A stretch of 39,609 nucleotides of DNA from assembly GCA_017411385.1 (NCBI GenBank), contig JAFQQF010000010.1, forward strand, positions 1 through 39,609, given 5' to 3'. A program made the position numbers and the translations under genes. This document shows, one piece after another, positions 32,659-39,609 of this stretch. Positions within the stretch are counted from its first letter, which is position 1. The number at the start of each line of letters is the position of its first letter. Source of the DNA: Ruminococcus sp. (GTDB taxonomy: Bacteria; Bacillota; Clostridia; Oscillospirales; Acutalibacteraceae). The notes beneath the pieces were generated by a model. The model did no database searches, had not been told where the DNA came from, and was given only the letters and a program-made list of their open reading frames with translations.

Positions 32659-32997
32659 TTAGTTTTCTCTCTCTTTGAGAACCATTGTGATGTGGGAAGT
32701 CTTCTTGTTAATTCTGAAGGCTCTGCCCTGTGCACGGGGACGGATTCTCTTAAGAGTGGGACCCTGGCTTACGCTGCAAGCTGCAACGTAAAGCTTTGTA
32801 ACGTCCATATCGTGGTTGTTCTCTGCATTTGCCATAGCTGACTTGAGAAGCTTCAGAAGAGGCTCACAAGCTGCCTTGGGTGTATGGTCGAGAATAGCCT
32901 TTGCAAGCTTAACATCCTTACCGCGGATAAGATCCAGAACGATGCTAACCTTACGAGGTGAAATACGGACATAATTAAGATATGCCTTAGCTTCCAT
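32659..32997 (-). CDS. rplV: 50S ribosomal protein L22
   Basis: 112 residues. [20 protein letters not shown] and the exit-tunnel loop region [20 protein letters not shown] are typical. Changes in this loop affect macrolide sensitivity; nothing unusual is seen. 20 nt after rpsS. Confidence 0.98.
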   Translation of the reverse strand: MEAKAYLNYVRISPRKVSIVLDLIRGKDVKLAKAILDHTPKAACEPLLKLLKSAMANAENNHDMDVTKLYVAACSVSQGPTLKRIRPRAQGRAFRINKKTSHITMVLKEREN

Positions 32998-33017
32998 TTC
33001 TGTATTCTCCTTCCCGC

Positions 33018-33290
33018 TTATCTGGATGTTTTGGAACCTGCATGACCTCTGAAGGATCTTGTGGGAGCAAACTCACCGAGCTTGTGACCAACCATATCCT
33101 CAGTTACATATACAGGAACGTGCTTGCGTCCGTCATGGACTGCAAATGTGTGACCTACAAAATCAGGGAAAATTGTAGAGCTTCTGGACCAAGTCTTGAG
33201 AATTCTCTTCTCGCCGGAAGCGTTCATTTCCTTAACCCTTTTGAGCAGTACAGGCTGAACAAAAGGACCCTTTTTCATACTTCTACTCAT
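33018..33290 (-). CDS. rpsS: 30S ribosomal protein S19
   Basis: 90 residues. [20 protein letters not shown], then [20 protein letters not shown] and [19 protein letters not shown]19 sits in the 30S head with S13. 25 nt after rplB. Confidence 0.98.
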   Translation of the reverse strand: MSRSMKKGPFVQPVLLKRVKEMNASGEKRILKTWSRSSTIFPDFVGHTFAVHDGRKHVPVYVTEDMVGHKLGEFAPTRSFRGHAGSKTSR

Positions 33291-33315
33291 ATTAAATAAG
33301 CTCCTTTCTTACGCC

Positions 33316-34149
33316 TTACTTGCTGTTTCTACGCTTCACGATATCCTTATCGGAGCGGTTGTGTGTCTTTCTGGTCTTATAACCAAGAGCAGGTTTACCC
33401 CAGGGGGTAACAGGACCGGGACGACCAACAGGGGACTTACCCTCACCACCACCGTGGGGGTGATCGCAGGGGTTCATTACAGAACCACGAACTGTAGGTC
33501 TCCAACCCATGTTTCTCTTACGACCTGCGGAACCAATCTTAACGTTCTCGTGGTCTGTGTTACCTACCTGACCGATTGTAGCCATACAATCAACAGGAAC
33601 CTTACGGAGCTCGCCGGAGGGAAGTCTCAGAAGAGCCTTGCCGTCCTCTTTAGCCATAAGCTGAGCCATGTTACCTGCAGCACGAGCAAACTGTGCGCCT
33701 CTGCCGGGATAAAGCTCAACGTTGTGGATGAATGTACCTGTGGGGATAGCGGACAAGGGAAGTGCGTTACCTACCTTGATGTCTGCATCCTTACCGGATA
33801 CTACTGTATCTCCAACCTTCAGGCCTTCGGGAGCGATGATGTATGCCTTCTCGCCGTCCTCGTACTGAACAAGTGCAATGAAAGCACTTCTGTTGGGGTC
33901 GTACTCAAGTGTCATTACCTTGCCGGGAACGTCAAACTTCTGACGCTTGAAGTCGATGATACGATACTTTCTTCTGTTACCGCCGCCTCTGTGACGAACG
34001 GTGATTCTGCCGTAGCTGTTGCGACCGGAATTCTTCTTCAGCGGTGCAAGCAGGCTCTTTTCAGGCTCTACCTTAGAAAGGATAGAGTAATCTGTAACCG
34101 ACATGTTACGGCGTGCGTTTGTAGTCGGTTTGTAAACTTTAATAGCCAT
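33316..34149 (-). CDS. rplB: 50S ribosomal protein L2
   Basis: 277 residues from ATG 34149. [18 protein letters not shown] opens it, and [20 protein letters not shown] near the end is the conserved segment with the peptidyl-transferase-linked His. GAGGAGTG lies 8 nt ahead, ruling out the start six codons earlier. A 96-nt spacer with two hairpins separates it from rplW. Confidence 0.98.
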   Translation of the reverse strand: MAIKVYKPTTNARRNMSVTDYSILSKVEPEKSLLAPLKKNSGRNSYGRITVRHRGGGNRRKYRIIDFKRQKFDVPGKVMTLEYDPNRSAFIALVQYEDGEKAYIIAPEGLKVGDTVVSGKDADIKVGNALPLSAIPTGTFIHNVELYPGRGAQFARAAGNMAQLMAKEDGKALLRLPSGELRKVPVDCMATIGQVGNTDHENVKIGSAGRKRNMGWRPTVRGSVMNPCDHPHGGGEGKSPVGRPGPVTPWGKPALGYKTRKTHNRSDKDIVKRRNSK

Positions 34150-34245
34150 TATATTCACACTCCTCATGATGGCTTTGCGGGAAGATGGCGCTTCCCATAC
34201 ATTCTGCCTGTATTAATATAGTATAGAGTATATTTTTTTACAGGC
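34150..34245 (-). promoter_or_regulatory. Structured rplW-rplB spacer
   Basis: 96 nt, against 0-25 nt for most gaps in the run. GCCTGTA (34206-34212) and TACAGGC (34239-34245) close a long A/U-rich hairpin right after the rplW stop. GGGAAG-atggcg-CTTCCC (34179-34196) is a second perfect 6-bp hairpin before the rplB ribosome binding site. There is no clear terminator U run after the second. Candidate processing or regulatory element. Confidence 0.5.
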
Positions 34246-34536
34246 TTACATCATGCCTTCAAAAAATTCGATGTTTTTGCTGTCAGCTGTCAGTGTAACG
34301 ATAGCCTTTTTCCAAGCTTTTGTGTAGCCCTCGCTTCTGCCCTGTCTGCGGTACTTGCCGCGAACATTAACAGTGTTAACCTTAGCTACCTTTACCTTGA
34401 AAACTTCCTCAACAGCGCGGGCGATTTCAATCTTGCCTGCTGTCTTTGCAACCTCGAAAGTGTACTTCTTCTCGGTAGCACCCAGCATGCTCTTTTCAGT
34501 GATGATAGGTCTGATTATGATGTCATGAGAAATCAT
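34246..34536 (-). CDS. rplW: 50S ribosomal protein L23
   Basis: 96 residues: [20 protein letters not shown], then [20 protein letters not shown] and [16 protein letters not shown]23 is at the tunnel exit, the docking site of trigger factor and SRP. Its ATG overlaps the rplD TGA by 4 nt. Confidence 0.98.
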   Translation of the reverse strand: MISHDIIIRPIITEKSMLGATEKKYTFEVAKTAGKIEIARAVEEVFKVKVAKVNTVNVRGKYRRQGRSEGYTKAWKKAIVTLTADSKNIEFFEGMM

Positions 34537-35156
34537 GCGTACACCTCCTCGAGCTTTGCAACGGCATCCTTAACGATGATGAGCTTATCAGCGTTGAGTA
34601 TGTCATATACATTAATAGTGTTAACCTGAGCGGTCTTAACACCCTTGATGTTAGATGCAGACTTGATAACAAAGTTGTTAACCTCGGGAAGAACGATAAG
34701 TGCCTTCTTCTCAGCGCCAACTGCCTTGAGCATATCAGCAACTGTCTTTGTTTTGAACTCTGTCATTGCGATGGAATCGAGAATTACGATTTCCTCTGCT
34801 GCACACTTAGCGGAAAGAGCAGACTTCATAGCGAGTCTTCTTACCTTCTTATTAACTGTGAAACGATAGCTTCTGGGCTTGGGTGCAAAAGCAACACCAC
34901 CGTGAGTCCACTGGGGAGCTCTGGTTGAACCCTGACGAGCACGACCTGTACCCTTCTGACGCCAAGGCTTCTTGCCGCCACCGGAAACTTCTGATCTTGT
35001 AAGTGCAGACTGTGTGCCCTGTCTTTGGTTTGCCAGATAGTTAACTACCATATCATGCATAACAGCCTCGTTGGGCTCTATTGCGAAAATAGCATCGGAA
35101 AGGTCGATTGTACCAACCTTCTTACCTGCCATATCTAATACTGCTACGTTAGGCAT
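34533..35156 (-). CDS. rplD: 50S ribosomal protein L4
   Basis: 207 residues. The tunnel loop region [20 protein letters not shown], then [20 protein letters not shown], is conserved. In E. coli L4 is also the repressor of the S10 operon, acting on its leader; whether it does so here is open. 18 nt after rplC; overlaps rplW. Confidence 0.98.
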   Translation of the reverse strand: MPNVAVLDMAGKKVGTIDLSDAIFAIEPNEAVMHDMVVNYLANQRQGTQSALTRSEVSGGGKKPWRQKGTGRARQGSTRAPQWTHGGVAFAPKPRSYRFTVNKKVRRLAMKSALSAKCAAEEIVILDSIAMTEFKTKTVADMLKAVGAEKKALIVLPEVNNFVIKSASNIKGVKTAQVNTINVYDILNADKLIIVKDAVAKLEEVYA

Positions 35157-35174
35157 TAATACTCCTCCTCCCTA

Positions 35175-35801
35175 TTACTTGATGTCTTTGATAACAACAT
35201 AACCGCCGTTTGCACCGGGGATAGCACCCTTGATAGCGATGAGGTTGTTCTCAGCATCAACCTTGACAACTGTGAGGTTCTTAACGGTAACCTTCTCTGC
35301 GCCCAGGTGACCTGCCATCTTCTTGCCCTTCCAAACTCTGGAGGGAGAAGAACAAGCACCCATGGAACCGCCGTGGCGGGCAACAGGACCTGAACCGTGA
35401 GTTTCCTTCAAGCGGCCGAAGTTCCAGCGCTTGATAACGCCTGCATAACCTTTACCCTTGCTGGTACCGGTAACATCTACCTTCATACCTGCCTCGAAGG
35501 TGTCAGCCTTGATGATGTCGCCAACGCTGTATGCGTCGCAATCATCGAAGCGGAACTCCTTGAGAACCTTCTTGGGAGCAACGTTTGCCTTGTTGAAATG
35601 ACCCTGCATAGGCTTGGTAACTTTGTTAGCTTTTACATCACCGAAGCCAATCTGAACAGCTGTGTAGCCGTCAGTTTCAACTGTCTTTTTCATAGAAACA
35701 ACGCAGGGGCCTGCTTCTACAACAGTTACGGGAACTACATTTCCCTTCTCGTCGAAAATCTGAGTCATACCGATTTTCTTGCCGATTAATGCTTTCTGCA
35801 T
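35175..35801 (-). CDS. rplC: 50S ribosomal protein L3
   Basis: 208 residues. [20 protein letters not shown], then [20 protein letters not shown] and [21 protein letters not shown]3 is an early 23S assembly protein. Its AAAAGGAGG site lies at the foot of a folded 101-nt spacer after rpsJ. Confidence 0.98.
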   Translation of the reverse strand: MQKALIGKKIGMTQIFDEKGNVVPVTVVEAGPCVVSMKKTVETDGYTAVQIGFGDVKANKVTKPMQGHFNKANVAPKKVLKEFRFDDCDAYSVGDIIKADTFEAGMKVDVTGTSKGKGYAGVIKRWNFGRLKETHGSGPVARHGGSMGACSSPSRVWKGKKMAGHLGAEKVTVKNLTVVKVDAENNLIAIKGAIPGANGGYVVIKDIK

Positions 35802-35902
35802 TTTATTTTCCTCCTTTTAAGGTTATTGGTCGGGGGCGATGTAGTCATCCTCCGACTTGACCCTGTCTGCTTGTAGGTTGATAACCGAACCTTAAGTCTT
35901 AA
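35802..35902 (-). promoter_or_regulatory. Structured rpsJ-rplC spacer with competing helices
   Basis: 101 nt. On the minus strand TTAAGGTT (35895-35888) can pair with AACCTTAA (35824-35817), which runs into the rplC ribosome binding site. Alternatively GGTTAT (35886-35881) pairs with ATAACC (35826-35821), using part of the same 3' segment. Inside, GTCGGaGG (35856-35849) faces CCcCCGAC (35836-35829). Two exclusive closing stems beside a ribosome binding site suggest translational control of rplC. No known RNA family was recognised. Confidence 0.55.
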
Positions 35903-36214
35903 TTAGAACTTAATCTCGATTTCAACGCCGGCAGGGAGCTCAAGATTAGTAAGAGCATCTACAGTTTTGTTTGAGGGTCTGAGTATATCGATCAGACGCT
36001 TGTGAGTTCTCATCTCGAACTGCTCGCGGCTGTCCTTATACTTGTGAACCGCACGAAGAATTGTAACAACCTGCTTCTCTGTGGGAAGGGGAACAGGACC
36101 GGAAACTCTGGCACCTGTACGCTTAGCTGTCTGAACAATTCTCTCTGCAGACTGATCAACTAACTGATGATCATAGCCCTTTAATCTGATTCTGATTTTT
36201 TCCTTGACTGCCAT
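35903..36214 (-). CDS. rpsJ: 30S ribosomal protein S10
   Basis: 103 residues. [20 protein letters not shown], then [20 protein letters not shown] and [20 protein letters not shown]10 (NusE) also works in transcription antitermination with NusB/NusG. First gene of the run; AAGGAGG lies upstream and a ~300-nt leader precedes it. Confidence 0.98.
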   Translation of the reverse strand: MAVKEKIRIRLKGYDHQLVDQSAERIVQTAKRTGARVSGPVPLPTEKQVVTILRAVHKYKDSREQFEMRTHKRLIDILRPSNKTVDALTNLELPAGVEIEIKF

Positions 36215-36515
36215 AAAAACGCCTCCTTAAATATTTTTGAGTTGGCGGGCATCTTTGCCTTCCAGACTCCTTGGCTTTTTTATTACACACAGCCGGGTGT
36301 TTCATCACCCTGCATTAAAAAAGCCGATTAACTTTTCTGTTAACCGGGAAGTCCAAAAAAGCAAAAGTACACACTTCGGGCATAGCAACCCCTTTGTCCG
36401 TTATGTGCATTGAAATTTTCTTTCGCCCGGTTTGAAATCGGACATACTCCACGGAAAAACCGGCTAAAAAGCCGCAACCTCCCGCTTCATCGCATATCAT
36501 TATTGCAGTCACGCA
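36215..36515 (-). promoter_or_regulatory. Long structured leader of the S10 operon
   Basis: The ~300 nt between the inferred transcript start (~36515) and rpsJ hold several complementary segments. On the minus strand GCCGGTTT (36464-36457) pairs with AAACCGGGC (36433-36425), with one C bulged. TGTCCG (36444-36439) pairs with CGGACA (36400-36395). An intrinsic terminator lies at 36317-36347. AACCGGG (36432-36426) can instead pair with CCCGGTT (36348-36342), which is the 5' arm of the terminator. Past the terminator GGGTG-atgaaa-CACCC (36310-36295) is enclosed by GGCTTTTTT pairing with AAAAAAGCC. This looks like an attenuator. Confidence 0.6.
36317..36347 (-). terminator. Intrinsic terminator inside the S10 leader
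   Basis: Minus strand CCGGTTAAC (36347-36339), 6-nt loop, GTTAATCGG (36332-36324), a 9-bp stem with one G.U, then C and six U. It lies ~100 nt upstream of rpsJ and after the only promoter seen, so it must be read through for ribosomal gene expression. Confidence 0.8.
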
Positions 36516-36521
36516 TCGAAT

Positions 36522-36550
36522 ATTATATATTATATATAGGGCAAAATCAA
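36522..36550 (-). promoter_or_regulatory. Promoter of the S10-spc-alpha run
   Basis: Minus strand TTGATT (36550-36545), 17 bp, perfect TATAAT (36527-36522). The upstream 100 bp are extremely A/T-rich, fitting an UP element. 36551-36737 holds this A/T-rich stretch, including the 12-bp palindrome ACAAAATTTTGT (36633-36644), and no gene. Confidence 0.8.
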
Positions 36551-36737
36551 GGGTTTTCGCCGATTTTTCTGCAAAAATTCTTTGTAGAAATATATAAAAT
36601 TTTTAATTGAAATTTTGTTAATAATGCACAATACAAAATTTTGTGTTTATTTTTGTAATCAGCCTATATATTGTGGTTTCAGCACCCACTCACCACTAAT
36701 TTGCAAATTTTAATTCAGTACACTAAAGAAAAATTAA

Positions 36738-36769
36738 ATGGGCGGTTCATATAAAAACCGCCCATTTTT
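36738..36769. terminator. Terminator of the acyltransferase operon
   Basis: Ten-bp perfect stem ATGGGCGGTT / AACCGCCCAT with T-rich flanks on both sides. It ends the minus-strand operon coming from 38-39 kb, upstream of the S10 promoter region. Confidence 0.9.
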
Positions 36770-36844
36770 AATTATTTTAATAGCTTTGTGCAAAAATTAA
36801 CAAAAACACACAAATTATGCTCAATCTAAGGCTTCATTGTGGCT

Positions 36845-37882
36845 TCAAGCTTCAGACTTAGCTTTCTTCTTTTTCTTCGGCAAAATTAAATCAGTTAAAG
36901 TCTGCAAAATAATCCCCGAGAAAACCGAAGCCAGATAAATAGGAACCGTTACACAAATAAACATCAATATGTACTTTTCGGGGTTCTTATACTGGGGATA
37001 AAGATCGTAAACCCACGCATCAAACAGATGGCATAATAAATAACCGCCATAACAGCCGCCCGACATAACAGCCAGCACGCTTGCAGGAAATTTGGGAATA
37101 TTCAAACGATACAAGGAAACAAAAAGGCAAACCGCAATAAATACAATCCAGATATCTGCAAATTCCCATGTCAACGCTTCGCTTAGCTGTCCGTCTGTAG
37201 AAAGCACCGTAAAGGCTCCGAGAATTGCCGCCATAGTAAGAGCACAGCCTATGCCAAGGAAAGGATTAAGCTTTGGCTGAAGTCTGCGCACAACAGCACC
37301 CAGCACATAATAAGTAAGCGGATAGGTCACGCGCCAATGGTCGGGGAAAATAACCCACTTTGTTGCTCCTGAAAGAGCCGTGAGCACAAGCATCGCCCCT
37401 GCAAAGCAAAGAAGATGCTTTGTCTTTGTTATCTGCTTGAGCGCCATATTCACAAAGGGGATAATCAACACAAGACCTAAGTACATCTCTACATACCAGC
37501 CATAGTACAATGCGCTGAAATCAAAGAGCTTTGTCATCCATTCGGTGAAGGTGTGCTCTGCCCCAAACTGAAAATGACGGATTGGAATAGTAATAAAAGC
37601 CGCCAAAAGATACCCTACACCTGTCGTGAGCAAGGCTCTGTAACACGACCTGATGCTTGTGTTTTCACATTTGAGATATCCTGTGAGCATCAGAAACAAG
37701 CCGATACAGCCTACGCTGAGCCAACGGAAGCTACCGGCAAGCCACATCAACCCTCCCGTCTGAGGTGTGTAATAATAGCCGTTATATAGAAAGGAATGAA
37801 AGGTTATCACAAACAAAAGCGCAAGACAACGAATCAAATCCAGTCCCGCATACCTTGTTCCTCCTGATGCAAGCTTACTCAT
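36845..37882 (-). CDS. Acyltransferase-3 family membrane protein
   Basis: 345 residues with about ten membrane segments. The opening GLDLIRCLALLFVITFHS has the conserved Arg18 and His29 of acyltransferase family 3 (OafA/WecH type). The C-terminus is a Lys-rich tail PKKKKKAKSEA. The family moves acyl (often acetyl) groups onto sugars of surface polymers. It follows the beta-helix gene by 12 nt and ends at a terminator, so the two probably share an mRNA and perhaps a glycan-modifying role. Confidence 0.88.
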   Translation of the reverse strand: MSKLASGGTRYAGLDLIRCLALLFVITFHSFLYNGYYYTPQTGGLMWLAGSFRWLSVGCIGLFLMLTGYLKCENTSIRSCYRALLTTGVGYLLAAFITIPIRHFQFGAEHTFTEWMTKLFDFSALYYGWYVEMYLGLVLIIPFVNMALKQITKTKHLLCFAGAMLVLTALSGATKWVIFPDHWRVTYPLTYYVLGAVVRRLQPKLNPFLGIGCALTMAAILGAFTVLSTDGQLSEALTWEFADIWIVFIAVCLFVSLYRLNIPKFPASVLAVMSGGCYGGYLLCHLFDAWVYDLYPQYKNPEKYILMFICVTVPIYLASVFSGIILQTLTDLILPKKKKKAKSEA

Positions 37883-37894
37883 AAATAACTCCCC

Positions 37895-38560
37895 TTATCT
37901 TTTCTCTACAACCTCGCCCTGCTTCTTATAGATAGAGTTTGCCTCAACATAACCTCTTACAAAGGAGAGCGGATAAACATTTGTGCCCCTGCCGATAACC
38001 GAGCCTGGGTTCATAACCGTATTGCATCCGATATCGCCGAAGTCGCCAATCATAGCACCGAACTTCTTAACTCCTGTAGGCACCTTCTCACCACGGAAGT
38101 TAACTGTTACAAGGGACTTGTCTGCTTTAAGGTTTGATGCGATAACACCTGCCCCTGTGTGTGCCTTGTAGCCGTAAATGCTGTCACCCACATAGTTATA
38201 GTGAGGGGTCTGCACACAGTCAAAGAGAATGCAGTTTTTAAGCTCTGTTGAGTTACCTACAACAGCTCCCTTGCCCACAATTGCATTACCGCGGATGTAT
38301 GCACAATGGCGAACTTCAGCATCCTCATCAATGATAAGAGGACCGTTAAGTGAAGCTGTGGGTGCAATCTTTGCACTCTTTGCAACCCAGATGTTCTCCC
38401 CTATTTTATCAAACTTATCCTCGCTGAGTGTTTCGCCCAGCTTTACTATGTACTCAGAAATGAGAGGCAGCAGCTCCCAAGGATACTCCTTGCTCTCAAA
38501 AAGCTCTCTTGCAATAGTTTTTGAAAAGTCAAACAGATTTACGGATTTAAGTTCATTCAT
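37895..38560 (-). CDS. Left-handed beta-helix (hexapeptide) protein, GlmU C-terminal-like
   Basis: 221 residues. After a ~50-residue helical N-terminus (SKTIARELFESKEYPWELL), hexapeptide turns run from ~58 to 205: IWVAKSAKIAPTASLNGPLI, then VGKGAVVGNSTELKNCILFD and IGDFGDIGCNTVMNPGSVIG. This resembles the acetyltransferase half of GlmU without the uridylyltransferase domain; such proteins are often labelled nucleotide-sugar pyrophosphorylases. Acyl transfer to a sugar is inferred; the substrate is unknown. AGGAGG precedes the ATG. Confidence 0.82.
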   Translation of the reverse strand: MNELKSVNLFDFSKTIARELFESKEYPWELLPLISEYIVKLGETLSEDKFDKIGENIWVAKSAKIAPTASLNGPLIIDEDAEVRHCAYIRGNAIVGKGAVVGNSTELKNCILFDCVQTPHYNYVGDSIYGYKAHTGAGVIASNLKADKSLVTVNFRGEKVPTGVKKFGAMIGDFGDIGCNTVMNPGSVIGRGTNVYPLSFVRGYVEANSIYKKQGEVVEKR

Positions 38561-38604
38561 ACCAAAACCTCCTGATATATATAATGTAGTGCGAGTCGTG
38601 CAGT

Positions 38605-39162
38605 TTACCTGCCAAAGCTTTGAAGCTTTCTGTCAAGGTGAGTTTTTGTGAAAATCAAATATGTTGCAAAGGCACAAAGGATGCCAAGCACAGCTCCTGC
38701 CAGAACATCTGTTGGGAAATGCACAAAGAGGTACATCCTAGAAAGACCTACAAGAAGCGCCAACCCCAAGGCAGGAATACCAAGCTTTTTATTAAAAGCA
38801 AAAATTCCTCCTGCCGCGGCAAATGACGAACCTGTGTGTCCGGAAGGGAAGCTGTAAGATGAAGGCGCAGGAATAGCAAGCGCCACAGAAGAATCCACCA
38901 CGCAAGGTCTTTCTCTGCAGATAATATTCTTAAGTCCCAGCTCACCTATAAGCAGAGCAAGGAGCATAGAGCAAAGAAGAGAAACTCCTGCCACCCTTGT
39001 TTTGCGAAAGGCAATGAGCACCACAGCCGTCACAATCCAGAGGAAACCAGCCTCAAAAGCGTAGCTGAGCATTGCACAAAAAGAGTCCAAAAAAGGTGTG
39101 CGGATTGTTTCCTGTATCCAATATAGAATGTTAAAATCCCATTGGGTAACAACCTCAAACAT
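38605..39162 (-). CDS. PAP2-family membrane phosphatase
   Basis: 185 residues from ATG 39162. The three phosphatase motifs are intact: K-x6-RP (KNIICRERP, 78-86), PSGH (106-109) and SR-x5-H-x3-D (SRMYLFVHFPTD, 141-152). About five membrane segments. Members dephosphorylate phosphatidic acid or undecaprenyl pyrophosphate. Earlier in-frame starts are rejected because AAGGAGGTGG lies just before 39162. It is the first gene after the promoter at 39190-39218, and the beta-helix and acyltransferase genes follow on the same strand. Confidence 0.92.
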   Translation of the reverse strand: MFEVVTQWDFNILYWIQETIRTPFLDSFCAMLSYAFEAGFLWIVTAVVLIAFRKTRVAGVSLLCSMLLALLIGELGLKNIICRERPCVVDSSVALAIPAPSSYSFPSGHTGSSFAAAGGIFAFNKKLGIPALGLALLVGLSRMYLFVHFPTDVLAGAVLGILCAFATYLIFTKTHLDRKLQSFGR

Positions 39163-39189
39163 ATTCCCACCTCCTTGCATATATATAGT

Positions 39190-39218
39190 ATTATAACACG
39201 GCAAAAGCATGGTATCAA
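39190..39218 (-). promoter_or_regulatory. Promoter of the PAP2 operon
   Basis: Minus strand TTGATA (39218-39213), 17 bp, perfect TATAAT (39195-39190), also with an extended -10 (TGT). Confidence 0.85.
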
Positions 39219-39261
39219 CAAATAAATACAATAAAGACAGGAAAATCTCAACATAATAATA

Positions 39262-39290
39262 TTGACAAAGACAAAACGAATTGATATAAT
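39262..39290 (+). promoter_or_regulatory. Perfect consensus promoter of the CAU tRNA
   Basis: TTGACA (39262-39267), 17 bp, TATAAT (39285-39290), 19 bp before the mature tRNA 5' end. Confidence 0.93.
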
Positions 39291-39309
39291 TACTTTTGCT
39301 ACCAAATGA

Positions 39310-39386
39310 GGGCCATTAGCTCAGTTGGTTAGAGCAACCGGCTCATAACCGGTTGGTCCGGGGTTCGAGTCCCTGATGGCCCACCA
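39310..39386 (+). tRNA. tRNA with CAU anticodon (elongator Met or Ile2)
   Basis: Acceptor GGGCCAT / ATGGCCC, D-arm GCTC-AGTTGGTTA-GAGC, anticodon stem ACCGG/CCGGT with loop CTCATAA (anticodon CAT), T-arm CGGGG-TTCGAGT-CCCTG, discriminator A and encoded CCA. It is not the initiator, since the first pair is G-C and matched. CAU is shared by elongator Met and lysidine-modified Ile2; the body resembles both, so identity is left open. Own promoter and terminator: a single-gene unit. Confidence 0.95.
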
Positions 39387-39387
39387 T

Positions 39388-39433
39388 ATCAAAAGGCAGT
39401 AACACCAAATGGTGTTACTGCCTTTTGATTTTA
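39388..39433 (+). terminator. Terminator of the CAU tRNA
   Basis: A 19-bp perfect stem (39388-39406 with 39411-39429, loop AAAT) followed by TTTT, directly after the CCA end. Confidence 0.95.
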
Positions 39434-39446
39434 CCCGTAGTGGCGA

Positions 39447-39532
39447 CATCAGGGACTCGAGGCGACTGTGCCGAGGATACAGCGACTTTGCGCTGTATCC
39501 GAAGGTAAAAATGATTCGGTGAATCATTTTTA
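39447..39532. repeat. Palindrome cluster with inverted tRNA 3'-end fragment
   Basis: CATCAGGGACTCGA (39447-39460) is an exact inverted copy of tRNA bases 39365-39378, and weaker similarity continues toward a CCA-like end. It is followed by GGC..GCC, a 10-bp perfect hairpin GGATACAGCG / CGCTGTATCC (39475-39500) and an 11-bp perfect hairpin AAAAATGATTC-ggt-GAATCATTTTT (39508-39532). No gene is seen from 39434 to the window end. Confidence 0.75.
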
Positions 39533-39609
39533 AGGAGAGCGCTGATGAAACTTCTACACGATGCACACCGCAACATGCGAGGACAATAGGCTTTGTATAT
39601 ATGATAGTA

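Noticed and set aside
33361-34221. 286-residue plus-strand frame opposite rplB
   Set aside because: It lies antisense to a certain ribosomal protein gene and its composition mirrors rplB codons.
36315-36512. 65-residue frame in the S10 leader, possibly a leader peptide
   Set aside because: It begins with GTG at about the predicted transcript start without a ribosome binding site, and its end is the terminator hairpin itself. Structure explains the sequence better.
39321-39566. 81-residue frame on the minus strand containing AIRDSNPGPTGYEPVAL
   Set aside because: It is the antisense translation of the CAU tRNA, a well-known false protein in databases, and runs across the tRNA and its terminator.

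Overview
The window looks like the chromosome of a Gram-positive anaerobe of the class Clostridia, most likely Ruminococcaceae/Oscillospiraceae. Pointers are the Firmicutes order of the S10-spc-alpha ribosomal cluster with a KOW-domain gene between map and infA, zinc-binding forms of S4, S14, L36 and adenylate kinase, strong AGGAGG-type ribosome binding sites, many consensus TTGACA-17-TATAAT promoters, and two secreted dockerin proteins of the kind found in cellulosome or amylosome systems. Species cannot be named from the sequence alone.

Layout. 1-5.0 kb (minus strand): the 3' part of a large secreted dockerin/CBM26 protein that runs off the left edge, then a three-gene operon of ECF sigma factor, single-pass anti-sigma-like membrane protein and leucine-rich-repeat dockerin protein. 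5.0-15.1 kb: a mosaic of short transcription units (hypothetical protein, GNAT acetyltransferase, four-helix-bundle protein, PlsC-type acyltransferase with zinc ribbon, alpha/beta hydrolase, SPFH/prohibitin protein, small YdeI-tail-like protein, XRE regulator, lipoprotein, Cys-cluster protein, DUF2752, small membrane proteins, YwaF-like protein, CapE-like nucleotide-sugar dehydratase). 15.2-17.1 kb (plus strand): a second ECF sigma/anti-sigma-like pair. 17.1-20.6 kb: an accessory pocket in which a two-gene operon (ACT-metallo-beta-lactamase fusion and MaoC-like protein) is flanked by two direct copies of a ~255-bp hairpin-rich repeat, followed by a small membrane protein and a palindrome array next to a tRNA-Arg(CCG). 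20.7-36.6 kb: one uninterrupted minus-strand run of 32 genes from rpsJ to rplQ, including secY, adk, map, infA and rpoA. 36.8-39.2 kb: acyltransferase-3, left-handed beta-helix and PAP2 phosphatase genes. 39.3-39.6 kb: a CAU tRNA with a perfect promoter and terminator, then another palindrome cluster.

How it works together. The ribosomal run makes ribosome, Sec translocon and RNA polymerase alpha parts from a promoter at about 36.53 kb behind a ~300-nt leader that contains an intrinsic terminator. Most gaps inside the run are 0-25 nt. Three are about 95-100 nt (rpsJ-rplC, rplW-rplB, rpmJ-rpsM), and each can fold, so they are candidate regulatory RNAs. The sigma/anti-sigma/dockerin operon at the left end reads as a surface-sensing unit next to secreted polysaccharide-binding machinery.

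The most unusual material is the family of short palindromes with tiny loops, often GAA as in GCGAAGC. These fill the intergenic spaces at 17.2-17.5, 19.7-19.9, 20.4-20.6 and 39.4-39.5 kb, and in two places bracket a possible gene cassette. All folding and homology statements were made by eye and were not computed.
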